Positions 1 to 8,680 of a stretch of 64,000 nt of DNA are shown here, in pieces. Below the pieces are notes generated by a model, which saw only the letters and a list, made by a program, of their open reading frames with translations, did not search any database and was not told the DNA's origin. The DNA comes from Bacilli bacterium (GTDB lineage: Bacteria; Bacillota_I; Bacilli_A; RFN20; CAG-288), in NCBI GenBank assembly GCA_022647725.1, contig JALCLG010000001.1, positions 1,528,001 to 1,592,000 of the forward strand, read 5' to 3'. Position numbers and translations under genes: made by a program. The number at the start of each line of letters is the position of its first letter. Positions within the stretch are counted from its first letter, which is position 1.

Positions 1-1186
1 TATTTCTCGGAATGAGAGGAGTCATGACGCCGCCGAGGGTTTCAATGCCCAAGGTGAGCGGCGTGACATCGAGCAGCACGACATCCTTGACATCGCCGCG
101 GATGACACCGCCCTGAATGGAAGCACCGACAGAGACCGCTTCATCCGGATTGACGGACTGATTCGGCTTCTTGCCGTTATTGAGCTTGGTGACCAGATCG
201 ACGACAGCCGGCATACGGGTCGAACCGCCGACGAGAATGATATCATCCAAGTCAGCAACGGAAAGCTTGGCATCGGCCAAAGCCTTCTCAAACGGACTGC
301 GGCAGCGGTCTAACAGATCGGCAGTGATTTCCTGGAACTTAGCCCGGGTCAAGGTCGTTTCGAAGTTGACCGGAGCGCCATCCTTGAAGCCGATGTAAGG
401 TAAGGAGATGATGGTCTCGGTCTGGCTGGAAAGGTTGATCTTGGCTTTTTCGGCCTCATCACGGAGACGCTGGAAGGTCGGACGGTCCTTCGGATTGTTG
501 AAATCGAAGACCAGACCGGTCTGCCGGTTGATCTCACGGTTGAGCCAATCCATGACATGACGATCCCAATCATCGCCGCCGAGGTGCGTATCACCCGAGG
601 TCGCTAAGACTTCGAAGGTGCCGTCGCCGATATCCAGAATGGAGACATCCAACGTGCCGCCGCCGAGATCGAAGACAAGGATCTTGCCGCTCTTCTTCGA
701 ATCCATGCCGTAGGCTAAGGCAGCCGCGGTCGGCTCGGAGATGACACGGACGACATCCAGACCGGCAATGGTGCCGGCATTCTTGGTGGCCTGACGCTGA
801 TCATCGTTGAAGTAGGCAGGGCAGGTGATGACCGCCTTCTTGACCGGGAAGCCGAGATATTTCTCAGCATAGCCCTTCATATAACTCAAAACCTTGGCGG
901 AAATCTCTTCCGGAGTGAAATCCTTGTTGAGGCAGGCAATATGCACCGTCTCACGGGTACCCATCTTCCGCTTAATGGACGAGACCGTATCCGGGTTGGT
1001 CAGCAGCATCCGCTTGGCGGCATTGCCGACGATCTCTTCGCCGTCTGCCTTGAAGGAGACGACCGAAGGGCAGGTATTGGTGCCTTCCGGAGACGGAATG
1101 ACCTTGACGGTCCTATCTTCCTGCATATAAGAGACAACTGAGTTGGTCGTACCTAAATCGATTCCTAAGATAACTTCTTTTGCCAT
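1..1186 (-). CDS. dnaK: Chaperone DnaK (Hsp70), partial, 3' end beyond window
   Basis: Hsp70 chaperone that folds and refolds cytosolic proteins using ATP, with GrpE as nucleotide exchanger and DnaJ as co-chaperone. About 395 residues are visible: the complete nucleotide-binding domain and the beginning of the substrate domain. GIDLGTTNS near the N-terminus, [12 protein letters not shown], and VGGSTRMP are the three ATP/phosphate signatures. The segment after [15 protein letters not shown] lacks the insertion seen in proteobacterial DnaK, as in Gram-positives. The ATG at 1186 follows a GGAGGA site; grpE ends 26 nt upstream, so it is the third gene of hrcA-grpE-dnaK and should be under CIRCE/HrcA control. 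The C-terminal lid is outside the window. Confidence 0.97.
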   Translation of the reverse strand, partial: MAKEVILGIDLGTTNSVVSYMQEDRTVKVIPSPEGTNTCPSVVSFKADGEEIVGNAAKRMLLTNPDTVSSIKRKMGTRETVHIACLNKDFTPEEISAKVLSYMKGYAEKYLGFPVKKAVITCPAYFNDDQRQATKNAGTIAGLDVVRVISEPTAAALAYGMDSKKSGKILVFDLGGGTLDVSILDIGDGTFEVLATSGDTHLGGDDWDRHVMDWLNREINRQTGLVFDFNNPKDRPTFQRLRDEAEKAKINLSSQTETIISLPYIGFKDGAPVNFETTLTRAKFQEITADLLDRCRSPFEKALADAKLSVADLDDIILVGGSTRMPAVVDLVTKLNNGKKPNQSVNPDEAVSVGASIQGGVIRGDVKDVVLLDVTPLTLGIETLGGVMTPLIPRN

Positions 1187-1212
1187 AAATTCTATCCTCC
1201 GATATTTAATCG

Positions 1213-1905
1213 CTATTTCGTCTCAGCTTTCGTCTCCGTCTTCGTCTCGGCTTTCGTCTCAGCTTTCGTCTCTTCCTTCGGGGCAGGAGCGGCTTTCCTG
1301 GAGATCACGACCCCACAGGGTCTTAAGAGATGATCATGGAAGCGGTAGCCCTTGAGGAAGGCTTCGACAACCTTATTGTCTTCCTTGCCCTCGACCGTGG
1401 AGAAGGCCTCCATGATGTTGGGATCATACGTATCGCCCGGCTTGGCTTCGAGAATCTCGGCGCCATGGCTCTTTAAGACAGCGACGATCTTCGTGTCAAT
1501 CATCTGGAAGCCTTCCAGATATTTCTTGACGGCAGGATCGGACTGCTCTTTGGCCAGGGCCAGATCGAAGCTGTCCAAGGCCGGAATGAATTCCTTGATG
1601 AAGGACTCGTTGGCGTATTTCTTGAAGTCATCCGTCTCCTTATCGACCTGCTTGCGGACGTTGGCCATATCGGCATACGCCTCGTAGTATTTGTTCTTCC
1701 AGGTTTCCACGGCTTTGTCGGCATCTTCGAAGTTTTTCTCAGCCGTCTGGAACTTTTCAGTCATCTTGGCCAGGCTTTCCTGGAGCTGTTTGATCTCCGG
1801 GCTGATGTCTGCTTTCTTCTCTTCGGGCTTGGCCGTTTCCGGACTGGCCTTCGGGGCTTCAGTTTTCGTCTCTTCTTTCTTTTCTTGGGTTTCTTCAGCG
1901 TTCAT
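1213..1905 (-). CDS. grpE: Nucleotide exchange factor GrpE with repetitive acidic/lysine tail
   Basis: GrpE releases ADP from DnaK. 230 residues. Residues 1-40 are a Glu/Lys/Pro-rich linker, 40-120 form the long coiled coil, and 140-205 the beta-wing domain ending in [13 protein letters not shown]. The last ~20 residues are a degenerate repeat of Glu-Thr-Lys-Ala units, beyond where most GrpE proteins end. The ATG overlaps the hrcA stop (ATGA-type overlap), so translation is probably coupled. dnaK follows 26 nt later. Confidence 0.95.
   Translation of the reverse strand: MNAEETQEKKEETKTEAPKASPETAKPEEKKADISPEIKQLQESLAKMTEKFQTAEKNFEDADKAVETWKNKYYEAYADMANVRKQVDKETDDFKKYANESFIKEFIPALDSFDLALAKEQSDPAVKKYLEGFQMIDTKIVAVLKSHGAEILEAKPGDTYDPNIMEAFSTVEGKEDNKVVEAFLKGYRFHDHLLRPCGVVISRKAAPAPKEETKAETKAETKTETKAETK
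1216..1270 (-). repeat. 12-bp tandem repeat encoding the GrpE C-terminal tail
   Basis: About four to five imperfect copies of a 12-bp unit (on the plus strand cgtctcagcttt and variants) encode ETKA repeats at the end of GrpE. In-frame unit loss or gain would change tail length without disturbing the stop codon. Confidence 0.8.
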
Positions 1906-3029
1906 TGCGTGACTCCTTTCTTAGCTTTGCGGGAACCGGCTTCTTTCGGACTGCGCTTATTGGGGACATCGGAAGGTTCGGAGACAGGGACAAGGGCATT
2001 CTGGTTTTCGCCCTCCGGCGAGAACTTCTTTTCCAGCATGTAGATGACATAATCGAGGATTCCCAGCACTTTCTTATAATCCATACGCTTCGGCCCGATG
2101 AGAGCCAAGGATTCTTTGTTGTTGAGGGTCTTGCTGACAATGGCTAAGTCACCAGCAGTATCGTTGGTGAAACCGACTTTCACATTGCCGAGATCATCGT
2201 TGCTGGCCATATCATGTTCCAGCTTGTGCGGATCGTCGAGGGCATCGACGGCGTTGAGGAAGGCTTCGTTGTCATCCGCGAATTCCGGCAAAGACAGGAG
2301 ATTCTTCTGACCGTAGACTTCGAAACGCTTCGACGCGAAGTTCATCATCGCCTCCAAGAAGGCCCGCATGACGAACTCACCGGAATTGCCGAACATCTTG
2401 ATGATGAGCGGCGCAATCGCCTTGGCTTTGGCTTCCAGGTCCGTGACTTTGGTTCCGACCAGACGGTCGTTGAGCACCTTGACGGCACTCTGCATCGTGG
2501 CTAAGGAGACCGGTGAGCCTTTAGGGATGACGAACGTTTTCTTTTCGACATAACCCGAATCGGTGATGAAGATGCCCATGGCCTGACTGGCGTTCAGCGG
2601 CAGGAACTGGATGGAGACCAAGCATTCCTGATCGGCTTTCGGCCCTAAGACGACCGTTGCCATCTTCGTCATTTCGGATAAGAGCTGACAGCTCTTGCTT
2701 AACGCATCTTCCATTGAGGAGGTCTTATTGGCCAAGACCGACTGGAATTCCTTCTGGAAGTCCAGATCGACCTCATTGACCAAGGACTTCGAATCGAGAT
2801 GGTCGAGGTAGTACTGATAGCCTTTCGAGGAAGGAACCCGGCCCGACGAGACATGCGTCTTTTCGATATAGCCGTCCTTCTCGAGTAATGCCATCGCATT
2901 GCGGATGGTGGCCGAGGAGCAGTCCAGCTTGTACTTTTCCAGTAAGCCTTTGCTGCCGACCGGTTCGGAGGTCTGGATGTATTCTTCGACGATGAGTTTC
3001 AGGATTTGATATTCACGGTTCTGATTCAT
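1902..3029 (-). CDS. hrcA: Heat-inducible transcription repressor HrcA
   Basis: Repressor of class I heat-shock genes that binds CIRCE elements and is kept active by GroEL in known systems. 375 residues from the chosen start MNQNREYQ at 3029, which has ACGGAGG seven bases upstream; the frame stays open 15 codons further upstream but those codons overlap the promoter. Residues ~1-75 form a winged helix (SSATIRNAMALLEKDGYIEK), followed by the GAF-like dimerisation region. First gene of hrcA-grpE-dnaK, with a CIRCE upstream implying self-repression. No dnaJ is visible; it may lie left of the window. Confidence 0.95.
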   Translation of the reverse strand: MNQNREYQILKLIVEEYIQTSEPVGSKGLLEKYKLDCSSATIRNAMALLEKDGYIEKTHVSSGRVPSSKGYQYYLDHLDSKSLVNEVDLDFQKEFQSVLANKTSSMEDALSKSCQLLSEMTKMATVVLGPKADQECLVSIQFLPLNASQAMGIFITDSGYVEKKTFVIPKGSPVSLATMQSAVKVLNDRLVGTKVTDLEAKAKAIAPLIIKMFGNSGEFVMRAFLEAMMNFASKRFEVYGQKNLLSLPEFADDNEAFLNAVDALDDPHKLEHDMASNDDLGNVKVGFTNDTAGDLAIVSKTLNNKESLALIGPKRMDYKKVLGILDYVIYMLEKKFSPEGENQNALVPVSEPSDVPNKRSPKEAGSRKAKKGVTQ

Positions 3030-3074
3030 TCTTAGCCTCCGTTCTGGCACTCGTACCTCTTCAATGCCATTCAT

Positions 3075-3116
3075 ATTATAGTTGAACCTTTAGCAAATTC
3101 AAGTGGAGAGTGCTAA
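3075..3116 (-). promoter_or_regulatory. hrcA promoter with overlapping CIRCE operator
   Basis: Read on the minus strand: TTAGCACTC at 3116-3108, nine-base spacer, then ATTTGCTAA at 3098-3090. This matches the CIRCE consensus TTAGCACTC-N9-GAGTGCTAA perfectly in one arm and 6/9 in the other. A sigma-A promoter overlaps it: TTGAAT at 3102-3097, 16-bp spacer, TATAAT at 3080-3075. HrcA bound here would cover the -35 box. Confidence 0.88.
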
Positions 3117-3153
3117 ATTTTTATGATTTCCTCTAAAACAAGGCTCACCAAGG

Positions 3154-3184
3154 TAAAAAAAGGCCGGCGGCAGAGCCACCGGTC
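3154..3184 (-). terminator. Rho-independent terminator after trmB
   Basis: On the minus strand a ten-base GC-rich stem (GACCGGTGGC / GCCGCCGGCC, loop about 3-4 nt) is followed by a run of seven T. It begins in the trmB stop codon and separates trmB transcripts from the heat-shock promoter. Confidence 0.85.
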
Positions 3185-3818
3185 AGACGTTTTTCTTCGG
3201 ATGGGCGATCAGGAGATGAATCGGAACGCCCTTGGCCCGGAACTTCTTTTCGTATTCGGTCGTCGGCAGATACGTGACCTTCTCGCTTTCGAAGGGTTCG
3301 ATGAGAGTGATGTCAAAGAGACCCGCGGTTTCAAAGTAGCCGACCGAATCCTTGAAGAGATCGGCGTTGTCCGTCCGGAAATAAAGAACGCCGTCCGGAG
3401 CCAGAAGCCGCCGGTACTCCTGCTGCAGAGTCGGGTAGCTCAGCCGGCGCCGCTGCTGGCGCTTCTTGGGCCAGGGATCCGGGAAGTTGATATAGATGGT
3501 CTTGAACTGTCCGTCGCTGAAGAGCGGGAAGAGCCGCTCAATCGGGGCATTGAGGATCAGGAAGTTGGTCTGCTCCTTCTTGACGGCCGCCGCATGCTTG
3601 ACGGCACTGGCAAAGGCATTGCGGTTGATCTCGACGCCAAGATACTTCTCTTCCGGATGCTCTTTAGAGAGCTCCAAAAGGAATCCGCCGAGGCCACAGC
3701 CGATTTCCAAGGCATGGAAATCGCTTAAGGCCTGCGGATCGAGACTCAAAAGGTCTTTGCCGATATCCTGGTTCTCTTCCAAGACCTCATCGGTCCAGGA
3801 ACGATGACGTAACCGCAT
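3183..3818 (-). CDS. trmB: tRNA (guanine-N7)-methyltransferase
   Basis: Methylates G46 in the variable loop of tRNA using S-adenosylmethionine. 211 residues, normal for TrmB. Residues ~38-60 hold the SAM motif EIGCGLGGFLLELS, followed by GVEINRNAF; residues ~112-118 carry the family hallmark PDPWPKKR; C-terminal ER/GV contacts are present. The start lies 2 nt after the stop of the upstream dipeptidase gene, so the two are cotranscribed. A strong terminator ends the unit. Confidence 0.95.
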   Translation of the reverse strand: MRLRHRSWTDEVLEENQDIGKDLLSLDPQALSDFHALEIGCGLGGFLLELSKEHPEEKYLGVEINRNAFASAVKHAAAVKKEQTNFLILNAPIERLFPLFSDGQFKTIYINFPDPWPKKRQQRRRLSYPTLQQEYRRLLAPDGVLYFRTDNADLFKDSVGYFETAGLFDITLIEPFESEKVTYLPTTEYEKKFRAKGVPIHLLIAHPKKNV

Positions 3819-3820
3819 GA

Positions 3821-5236
3821 CTAAGCCTTCTTTCCTGAACGCAGATAGGTGCTGAGGCTGTCGATGGCATGGGCATAGATCTGCAGGTTGTCCTCAAAGT
3901 CGGAAAGCGGGAAGTATTCGTCATCGCCATGCATCCGGTAATCCCGGCCAGGGAAGGCAGCTCCGAAAGCAACGGAGTGACGGCTTTCCCGGGCATAGGT
4001 GCCGCCGCCGATGGCTAACGGCTTGCTCGCGGTATCCCCGGTCTCGTCCTGATAGGCTTTCATCAGCAGCTGAACGAAGGCGGAGTTCGGGTCAGCGACA
4101 AAACCGGCACTGCCGCCCAGGAAATGAACCCGGGCATGGGTCTTCTTCGCCACATTGTCCAGCACCGGCTGGACATCGAGACTGGACGGAATGCGGAGAT
4201 TGACCGCCAAGGTCAAGGTCTTGCCATCATACTGGATGCGGCCGACGTTGTAGGAAGTCTCCGTGAAATATGTATCCTTATAATTACCCTGGAAGCTTTC
4301 GCCTTTGCCGCCCTGGTAGGCGACAAAGATGTCTTTCAGGACCGGCAGCTTCAGCAGCTGACCTAAGAAAGCCAAAAGATGGAGTCCGGCGTTGTTGCCA
4401 AGCCACGGCATCGAGCCATGGGCGGCCGTTCCCTTGAACCAAAGGATGCCGTCCTTGTAACTGCCCTGAAGTCCCGGATTCTTGGCTAAATAATCTTTCA
4501 GAGCCGACAAAATGGCTTTCTCATCGCCGGCCAAGCTGACGCTGACCTCGCCTAAGACGATGTTGAGGGCATTGCCCAGCTTGAAAGGCTTGACGCCCTG
4601 TAAGGTGACGGGGTAACTTGCCTCATAGGCATAAATGGATTTCTCCGCATAAATCAAAGGATAATCGGCATCCGGCGAGATGCCTAAGGTCGGATAGCCC
4701 TTTTTCAGGACTTCGAAATAATGTTTCAGACATAAGGAATCGTTCTCTTCGTTGCCGCCGAAGAGGAACCGGAGACGGTACCCGCCTAAGCGGTGATGAT
4801 CCATCAAGGCTTTGACGGCAAAGAGGCAGGCCAGTCCCGGACCCTTGTCATCGCAGGTGCCCCGGCCATACATCACCCCGTCTTCCAGAGTCAGATGGAA
4901 CGGATCCTTGGTCCAGTTCTTGGCCATGACCGGCACGACATCGCTGTGGGCATAGATATCCAGGGTCTTCTCGCCTTTGCCATACGTGAGCTCCGTGACA
5001 TAGTTGTCACAGCGGTCCACTTCAAAGCCTAAGGATTTGCCAAGCTTGGCGACCCAGCTTAAGGCCTTCTCCACGCCGGCGCCAAAGGGCGCCGTCTCAC
5101 TGCGGGTGGTCTCATCGTAGACGGAATTGATGGCCACATCCTCACACAGGGCCTGGTAGGCCTTCTCATAGTACGGCTTGACTAAAGCCTTGTAATCGGT
5201 CTCTTTCATTGTTATCGGCTGATAATTCTCTTTCAT
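3821..5236 (-). CDS. pepV: M20-family dipeptidase (PepV-like)
   Basis: Zinc-dependent cytosolic dipeptidase. 471 residues, close to the ~470 of PepV. Metal-binding motifs: IYAHSDVVPVM (~residue 94) and YGRGTCDDKGPG (~123), then GGNEENDSLCL with the catalytic/metal acids. The lid-domain insertion of PepV is present between ~185 and 380. Start at 5236 has GAAAGG about nine bases upstream; an internal ATG nine codons later is possible. Lies in coaX-pepV-trmB order on the minus strand. The substrate range cannot be read from sequence. Confidence 0.88.
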   Translation of the reverse strand: MKENYQPITMKETDYKALVKPYYEKAYQALCEDVAINSVYDETTRSETAPFGAGVEKALSWVAKLGKSLGFEVDRCDNYVTELTYGKGEKTLDIYAHSDVVPVMAKNWTKDPFHLTLEDGVMYGRGTCDDKGPGLACLFAVKALMDHHRLGGYRLRFLFGGNEENDSLCLKHYFEVLKKGYPTLGISPDADYPLIYAEKSIYAYEASYPVTLQGVKPFKLGNALNIVLGEVSVSLAGDEKAILSALKDYLAKNPGLQGSYKDGILWFKGTAAHGSMPWLGNNAGLHLLAFLGQLLKLPVLKDIFVAYQGGKGESFQGNYKDTYFTETSYNVGRIQYDGKTLTLAVNLRIPSSLDVQPVLDNVAKKTHARVHFLGGSAGFVADPNSAFVQLLMKAYQDETGDTASKPLAIGGGTYARESRHSVAFGAAFPGRDYRMHGDDEYFPLSDFEDNLQIYAHAIDSLSTYLRSGKKA

Positions 5237-5269
5237 AGGATTTGCCTTTCTTGTTTTGATGCGTATCGT

Positions 5270-6073
5270 TTAGGACAGATGGGTATCGGCTAACGACGCA
5301 TAACCAGCAAAGCCATAGGCCCGGGCTAAGCCTTCCAGCACCAGGTTACGGTCATAACCGGCATCGGGAAGACCGAACGTCTTCAAGGCTTCCCAGATCA
5401 GCGGCGCATTGCCGCCGGTGAAGGTGACCGGTAAGGAGAGCAGACCGGCTTTCTCACGGAGCACCTCGACGGTCTTGCTGATCAAAGCGGCCTGGCCGTT
5501 GATGGCACCCGACGAGATGGCTTCTCGGGTATCCAAGGAGACAAGATGCGGACGTTCCATCAGCGGATTCTTCCCTAAGAGGGACGTGTTCTGATAAAGA
5601 ATCTCCGGGAAGGCATAAAGCCCTGGCAGGATCTGTCCGCCTTGGAAGACCTGGTCCTGGGTGAGATAAAGAATCTTGGTCGCTGTCCCTAAATCCACCA
5701 CAATCCGGCCCTTGGGGCTTTCTTTGGCGATGATATCGCAGAAAAGATCGGCACCGAGAATGCTGATATTGGGAATCGTGTAATGATTCTTTTTGCAGAA
5801 CGCACTCATGACGCTGCTGTCTAGAAGATGGTAGTCCACATGCCGGCTGTTGAGCAGCTTGAAAAGATTCTGCTGCAGCGGCTTGTTGACGCTGCTGATA
5901 TAGACCATGGTGTTTTGGTATTTCTTGAAGAGGGCGACCATGGTTTTCGAGATCAGCGGGAAATCGGTGACGGCAATCTTATAACGCTTCTTCAGCGCCT
6001 GAAAATCCGTTGCGAGGAAATCGCAGGCCGTATTGCCGATATCCACGAAAAGAAAATAGTTTTTCTGGGTCAT
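5270..6073 (-). CDS. coaX: Type III pantothenate kinase
   Basis: Phosphorylates pantothenate, the first step of coenzyme A synthesis; ASKHA fold. 267 residues. Motifs in order: FVDIGNT (phosphate 1), SVNKPLQ, LGADLFCDI, VVDLGTATKI (phosphate 2), GGQILPG, and VTFTGGNAPL (adenosine). The DLF in place of the usual GADR is a mild deviation. Its -10 box lies only eight bases before the ATG, suggesting a leaderless message. Followed by pepV after 33 nt. Confidence 0.9.
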   Translation of the reverse strand: MTQKNYFLFVDIGNTACDFLATDFQALKKRYKIAVTDFPLISKTMVALFKKYQNTMVYISSVNKPLQQNLFKLLNSRHVDYHLLDSSVMSAFCKKNHYTIPNISILGADLFCDIIAKESPKGRIVVDLGTATKILYLTQDQVFQGGQILPGLYAFPEILYQNTSLLGKNPLMERPHLVSLDTREAISSGAINGQAALISKTVEVLREKAGLLSLPVTFTGGNAPLIWEALKTFGLPDAGYDRNLVLEGLARAYGFAGYASLADTHLS

Positions 6074-6081
6074 GCTCCACC

Positions 6082-6110
6082 ATTATAAAGGGTAACAGGG
6101 ATGCTTGCAA
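6082..6110 (-). promoter_or_regulatory. coaX promoter, probably giving a leaderless mRNA
   Basis: Minus strand: TTGCAA at 6110-6105, 17-bp spacer, TATAAT at 6087-6082, then eight bases to the coaX ATG. The expected start of transcription falls within two or three bases of the start codon. A GGTGGAG sequence sits in those eight bases but would be almost outside the transcript. Confidence 0.7.
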
Positions 6111-6121
6111 ACAAAGCAAGG

Positions 6122-6649
6122 TCAAAGGGTATAAAAGCTGTTGATATAGACGGCTTCCGAGCCGGTAGCCGTGCTTTTCAAAGAGAACGCCAGGGCATGC
6201 TCTGCCTTTAGATCCTTGACGACGGCTGCGAAGGAGTCCGTTGCTCCGACATCCAGACTGGCCGTGCAAAGCAGGGTCGTTGAGGAATAGCTGGAGATGG
6301 GAAGATAGGTTGAGAACTGATAGAGGTTGGTGACGGACGTGTCGGTCTCTTTGAGATAGAGCAAGGCACTTTCACTTTGCCAGGGAAGACAGAAGAAGAC
6401 CTGCACGGAATAGTAAGCCTTCGATCCTAACGGGTATTCAAAGACGTTGACGGTATGGCTGTTGCCGTAGACTTCACTGCTGATTTTTCCGATGATGACG
6501 GAGGAATCACAGCTTTGATATGTGGCATCGGCCTGATCGGTGCTCGCGGCTTTCGTATACGTTCCCGAAGTAAGACTGGCTGTCTTCTGACAGCCGGAAA
6601 CAAGCCCGCCGACCAGCGCTAGCATCAGGAATGTTCTTGGTTTATTCAT
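6122..6649 (-). CDS. Predicted lipoprotein, unknown function
   Basis: 175 residues. The first 20 form a lipoprotein signal: short basic start (MNKPR), hydrophobic core, lipobox VSGC with Cys20 as the lipidated residue. The rest is Ser/Thr/Tyr-rich with no family I recognise. GAGG lies just upstream of the ATG. It sits between comEC and coaX on the minus strand, 17 nt after comEC, so it may be carried on the competence transcript, but nothing ties it to DNA uptake. Confidence 0.7.
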   Translation of the reverse strand: MNKPRTFLMLALVGGLVSGCQKTASLTSGTYTKAASTDQADATYQSCDSSVIIGKISSEVYGNSHTVNVFEYPLGSKAYYSVQVFFCLPWQSESALLYLKETDTSVTNLYQFSTYLPISSYSSTTLLCTASLDVGATDSFAAVVKDLKAEHALAFSLKSTATGSEAVYINSFYTL

Positions 6650-6666
6650 AACCTCTTTATTATACG

Positions 6667-8679
6667 TCAGAACAAGCCGTCGTTCAGGCTAAGACGGATG
6701 GTTCCTTCCTGATCCGTGCGCCGATAAGGAATGGAACAATAGCTGAGATTGTTCAGGACCTCCTGATGAGGGAAACCATAGCTGTTGCCTTCCCCGCAGG
6801 AGATGATGGCCAGCCGCGGGGAGACGGCTTTGAGGAACTCCAGGCAGCTGGATGTCTTGGAGCCATGATGGCCCAGCACCAGGATATCGGCATCGATGTC
6901 CTGCCCCGACTGAATCAGCTTCTTCTCGATGACGATGGGAGCATCGCCGGTAATCAGGACTTTGGCTTTTCCTGTTGAGAAGGAGTAGACCCCGCTTTGG
7001 GAGTTGGTGTCGGTCGTGATCTCAAAATCGTTGAGATTGGTTACTTTCAGGGACTGAAAAGTCAAGGAATGATCCGCGGTTTTCAGAAAATCCTCCGCAT
7101 AGCAGACCTGGGCTACCGGAAAAGAGGAACAAAGGCTTTTCAAGGCACCGTAATGGTCATAATCCAGATGCGTGATGATGACAGCATCCAACTTCCGTAT
7201 CTTCCGTGCCCGGAAATAAGGAATCAAAGTCTCGGTAGCCAGATCGATTCTGATGTTCCCGCCGGTATCGATCAGGATGTTCTCCCGCCCGGTTCTCACT
7301 AAGGTGGAAGAGCCTTGACCGACATCGATGAAATCCAGTTCGGTCTTGGGAAGATAATCCGGAACCAGCGATACCAATACGGTTAAGGAGAGGGCGGCGA
7401 TGGCATAGCCATAATACCGTTTGAAGCCATACGTCCGGACAATGGCTGCTAGAAGCAACAGGCCATAGAAAAGAAGAACCCAGACCCAGTTGGGCTTTCC
7501 GGTCGGAAGGAAGAGATCGACCTGATTGATCCAGCTGGCCAGGCCTAAGAAGCCTTTGATCAGTCCACCCAGGGCGATGCCGCTTTGCGGCACCAGGAAA
7601 AGCAGCAATGAACCTAAGAAGATCAGATGGGAATAGGGAATGAGGAGAATCTGGAAAAGCATGCCCAGCGGATAGATGCCGCTTTGACTGAAAAGACGGA
7701 TTGGCAGAAAGAAAAGTAAGAGCAACAGGGCTATTTTGCCCTTGGACTGCTCCTTTCCGGAACGGAAAAGAGCTAAGAAGATAAGCAGCGGATAACTGGC
7801 ATAGAAGGCCGGAGACAAGAGCGAATAAGGTTCTGCCAGAAGCATGATCAGGGCACTGATGCTAAGCTGCTCCAAGGAACTGAGACGGTTCTTGAGGTGC
7901 GGATTGATGACCCGCAATAAGGCCAAAAGGAAAAGCCGGCGTAACGAGTAGCGGAAGGAAGACAGCACCAGGAACACGGAAAGAATCCCTAGCGTCAAGA
8001 TCCGTTTCCGTTGATCGCCCAGCTTCGGAATCCAGCGCTCGATGACTGCCAGAAGAAAACTGAGATGGAATCCGGAAAGCGAGAGCAAGGAGGTCAGGCC
8101 CAGGTCGGCAAGATAACCGAAGGTATCCGGATCCAAAGAATCCCCGAAAATCAGGGAGCCCACCAAAGACTGACTGGTCGTATCCAAAAAGGAGAAAACA
8201 TAGGTTTTCAGCCAATCCAGTGTCAGAGGCGAAGAGAAAAGAGCGGCCTGGTCTTTGACAAAGAACTGCTTAAATACCCCTTGGGTCTTCAGATAGTCCT
8301 CAAACGAGAACTGGGACTCATAATGGGTGAAACTGAGTTGGGAGACATAGCCGGTAAGCCGGACCAAGGAAAAGAGACCGAGGCTTCCTCCTTTGTCGTA
8401 GACATAGTATTTCCCGGACCAGGACCAGAGCAGATAGTAGTTTTCCCGGCGGAAAATCACCAGCCCCGTGACGGAGGTCAGCTCAGCGTTTCCTTTGGGA
8501 TAGCCTAAGACGAACAGCACCCCGGCCAGGGTAGCCAGCAGATAGAGACAGGGCCGGGCACTTTTTTCCCGGTAACAGCAGAACCCTAAGGGCAGGAGCA
8601 CCAGAAACAGCAGGTAATAGCTTTCCAGGCCTCCTAAAAGACCGATCAGGGCAAAGACCAAGACGGCAAAGACCGTCAT
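6667..8679 (-). CDS. comEC: DNA uptake channel ComEC/Rec2
   Basis: Membrane channel that passes single-stranded DNA into the cytosol during natural transformation. 670 residues. Two N-terminal hydrophobic segments, then an OB-like region (~60-150), the multi-helix competence domain (~180-440, with LTSLLSLSGFHLSFLLAV), and a C-terminal metallo-beta-lactamase-like domain (~455-670) with DVGQGSSTLV, ITHLDYDHYG and LGHHGSKTSS. The metal ligands of that last domain look intact, consistent with an active nuclease. It follows comEA by one base, the conserved comEA-comEC order. Confidence 0.93.
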   Translation of the reverse strand: MTVFAVLVFALIGLLGGLESYYLLFLVLLPLGFCCYREKSARPCLYLLATLAGVLFVLGYPKGNAELTSVTGLVIFRRENYYLLWSWSGKYYVYDKGGSLGLFSLVRLTGYVSQLSFTHYESQFSFEDYLKTQGVFKQFFVKDQAALFSSPLTLDWLKTYVFSFLDTTSQSLVGSLIFGDSLDPDTFGYLADLGLTSLLSLSGFHLSFLLAVIERWIPKLGDQRKRILTLGILSVFLVLSSFRYSLRRLFLLALLRVINPHLKNRLSSLEQLSISALIMLLAEPYSLLSPAFYASYPLLIFLALFRSGKEQSKGKIALLLLLFFLPIRLFSQSGIYPLGMLFQILLIPYSHLIFLGSLLLFLVPQSGIALGGLIKGFLGLASWINQVDLFLPTGKPNWVWVLLFYGLLLLAAIVRTYGFKRYYGYAIAALSLTVLVSLVPDYLPKTELDFIDVGQGSSTLVRTGRENILIDTGGNIRIDLATETLIPYFRARKIRKLDAVIITHLDYDHYGALKSLCSSFPVAQVCYAEDFLKTADHSLTFQSLKVTNLNDFEITTDTNSQSGVYSFSTGKAKVLITGDAPIVIEKKLIQSGQDIDADILVLGHHGSKTSSCLEFLKAVSPRLAIISCGEGNSYGFPHQEVLNNLSYCSIPYRRTDQEGTIRLSLNDGLF

Positions 8680-8680
8680 A

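Noticed and set aside
1216..1270. Short tandem repeats as a CRISPR array
   Set aside because: The units are 12 bp, contiguous without spacers, and in frame inside grpE.
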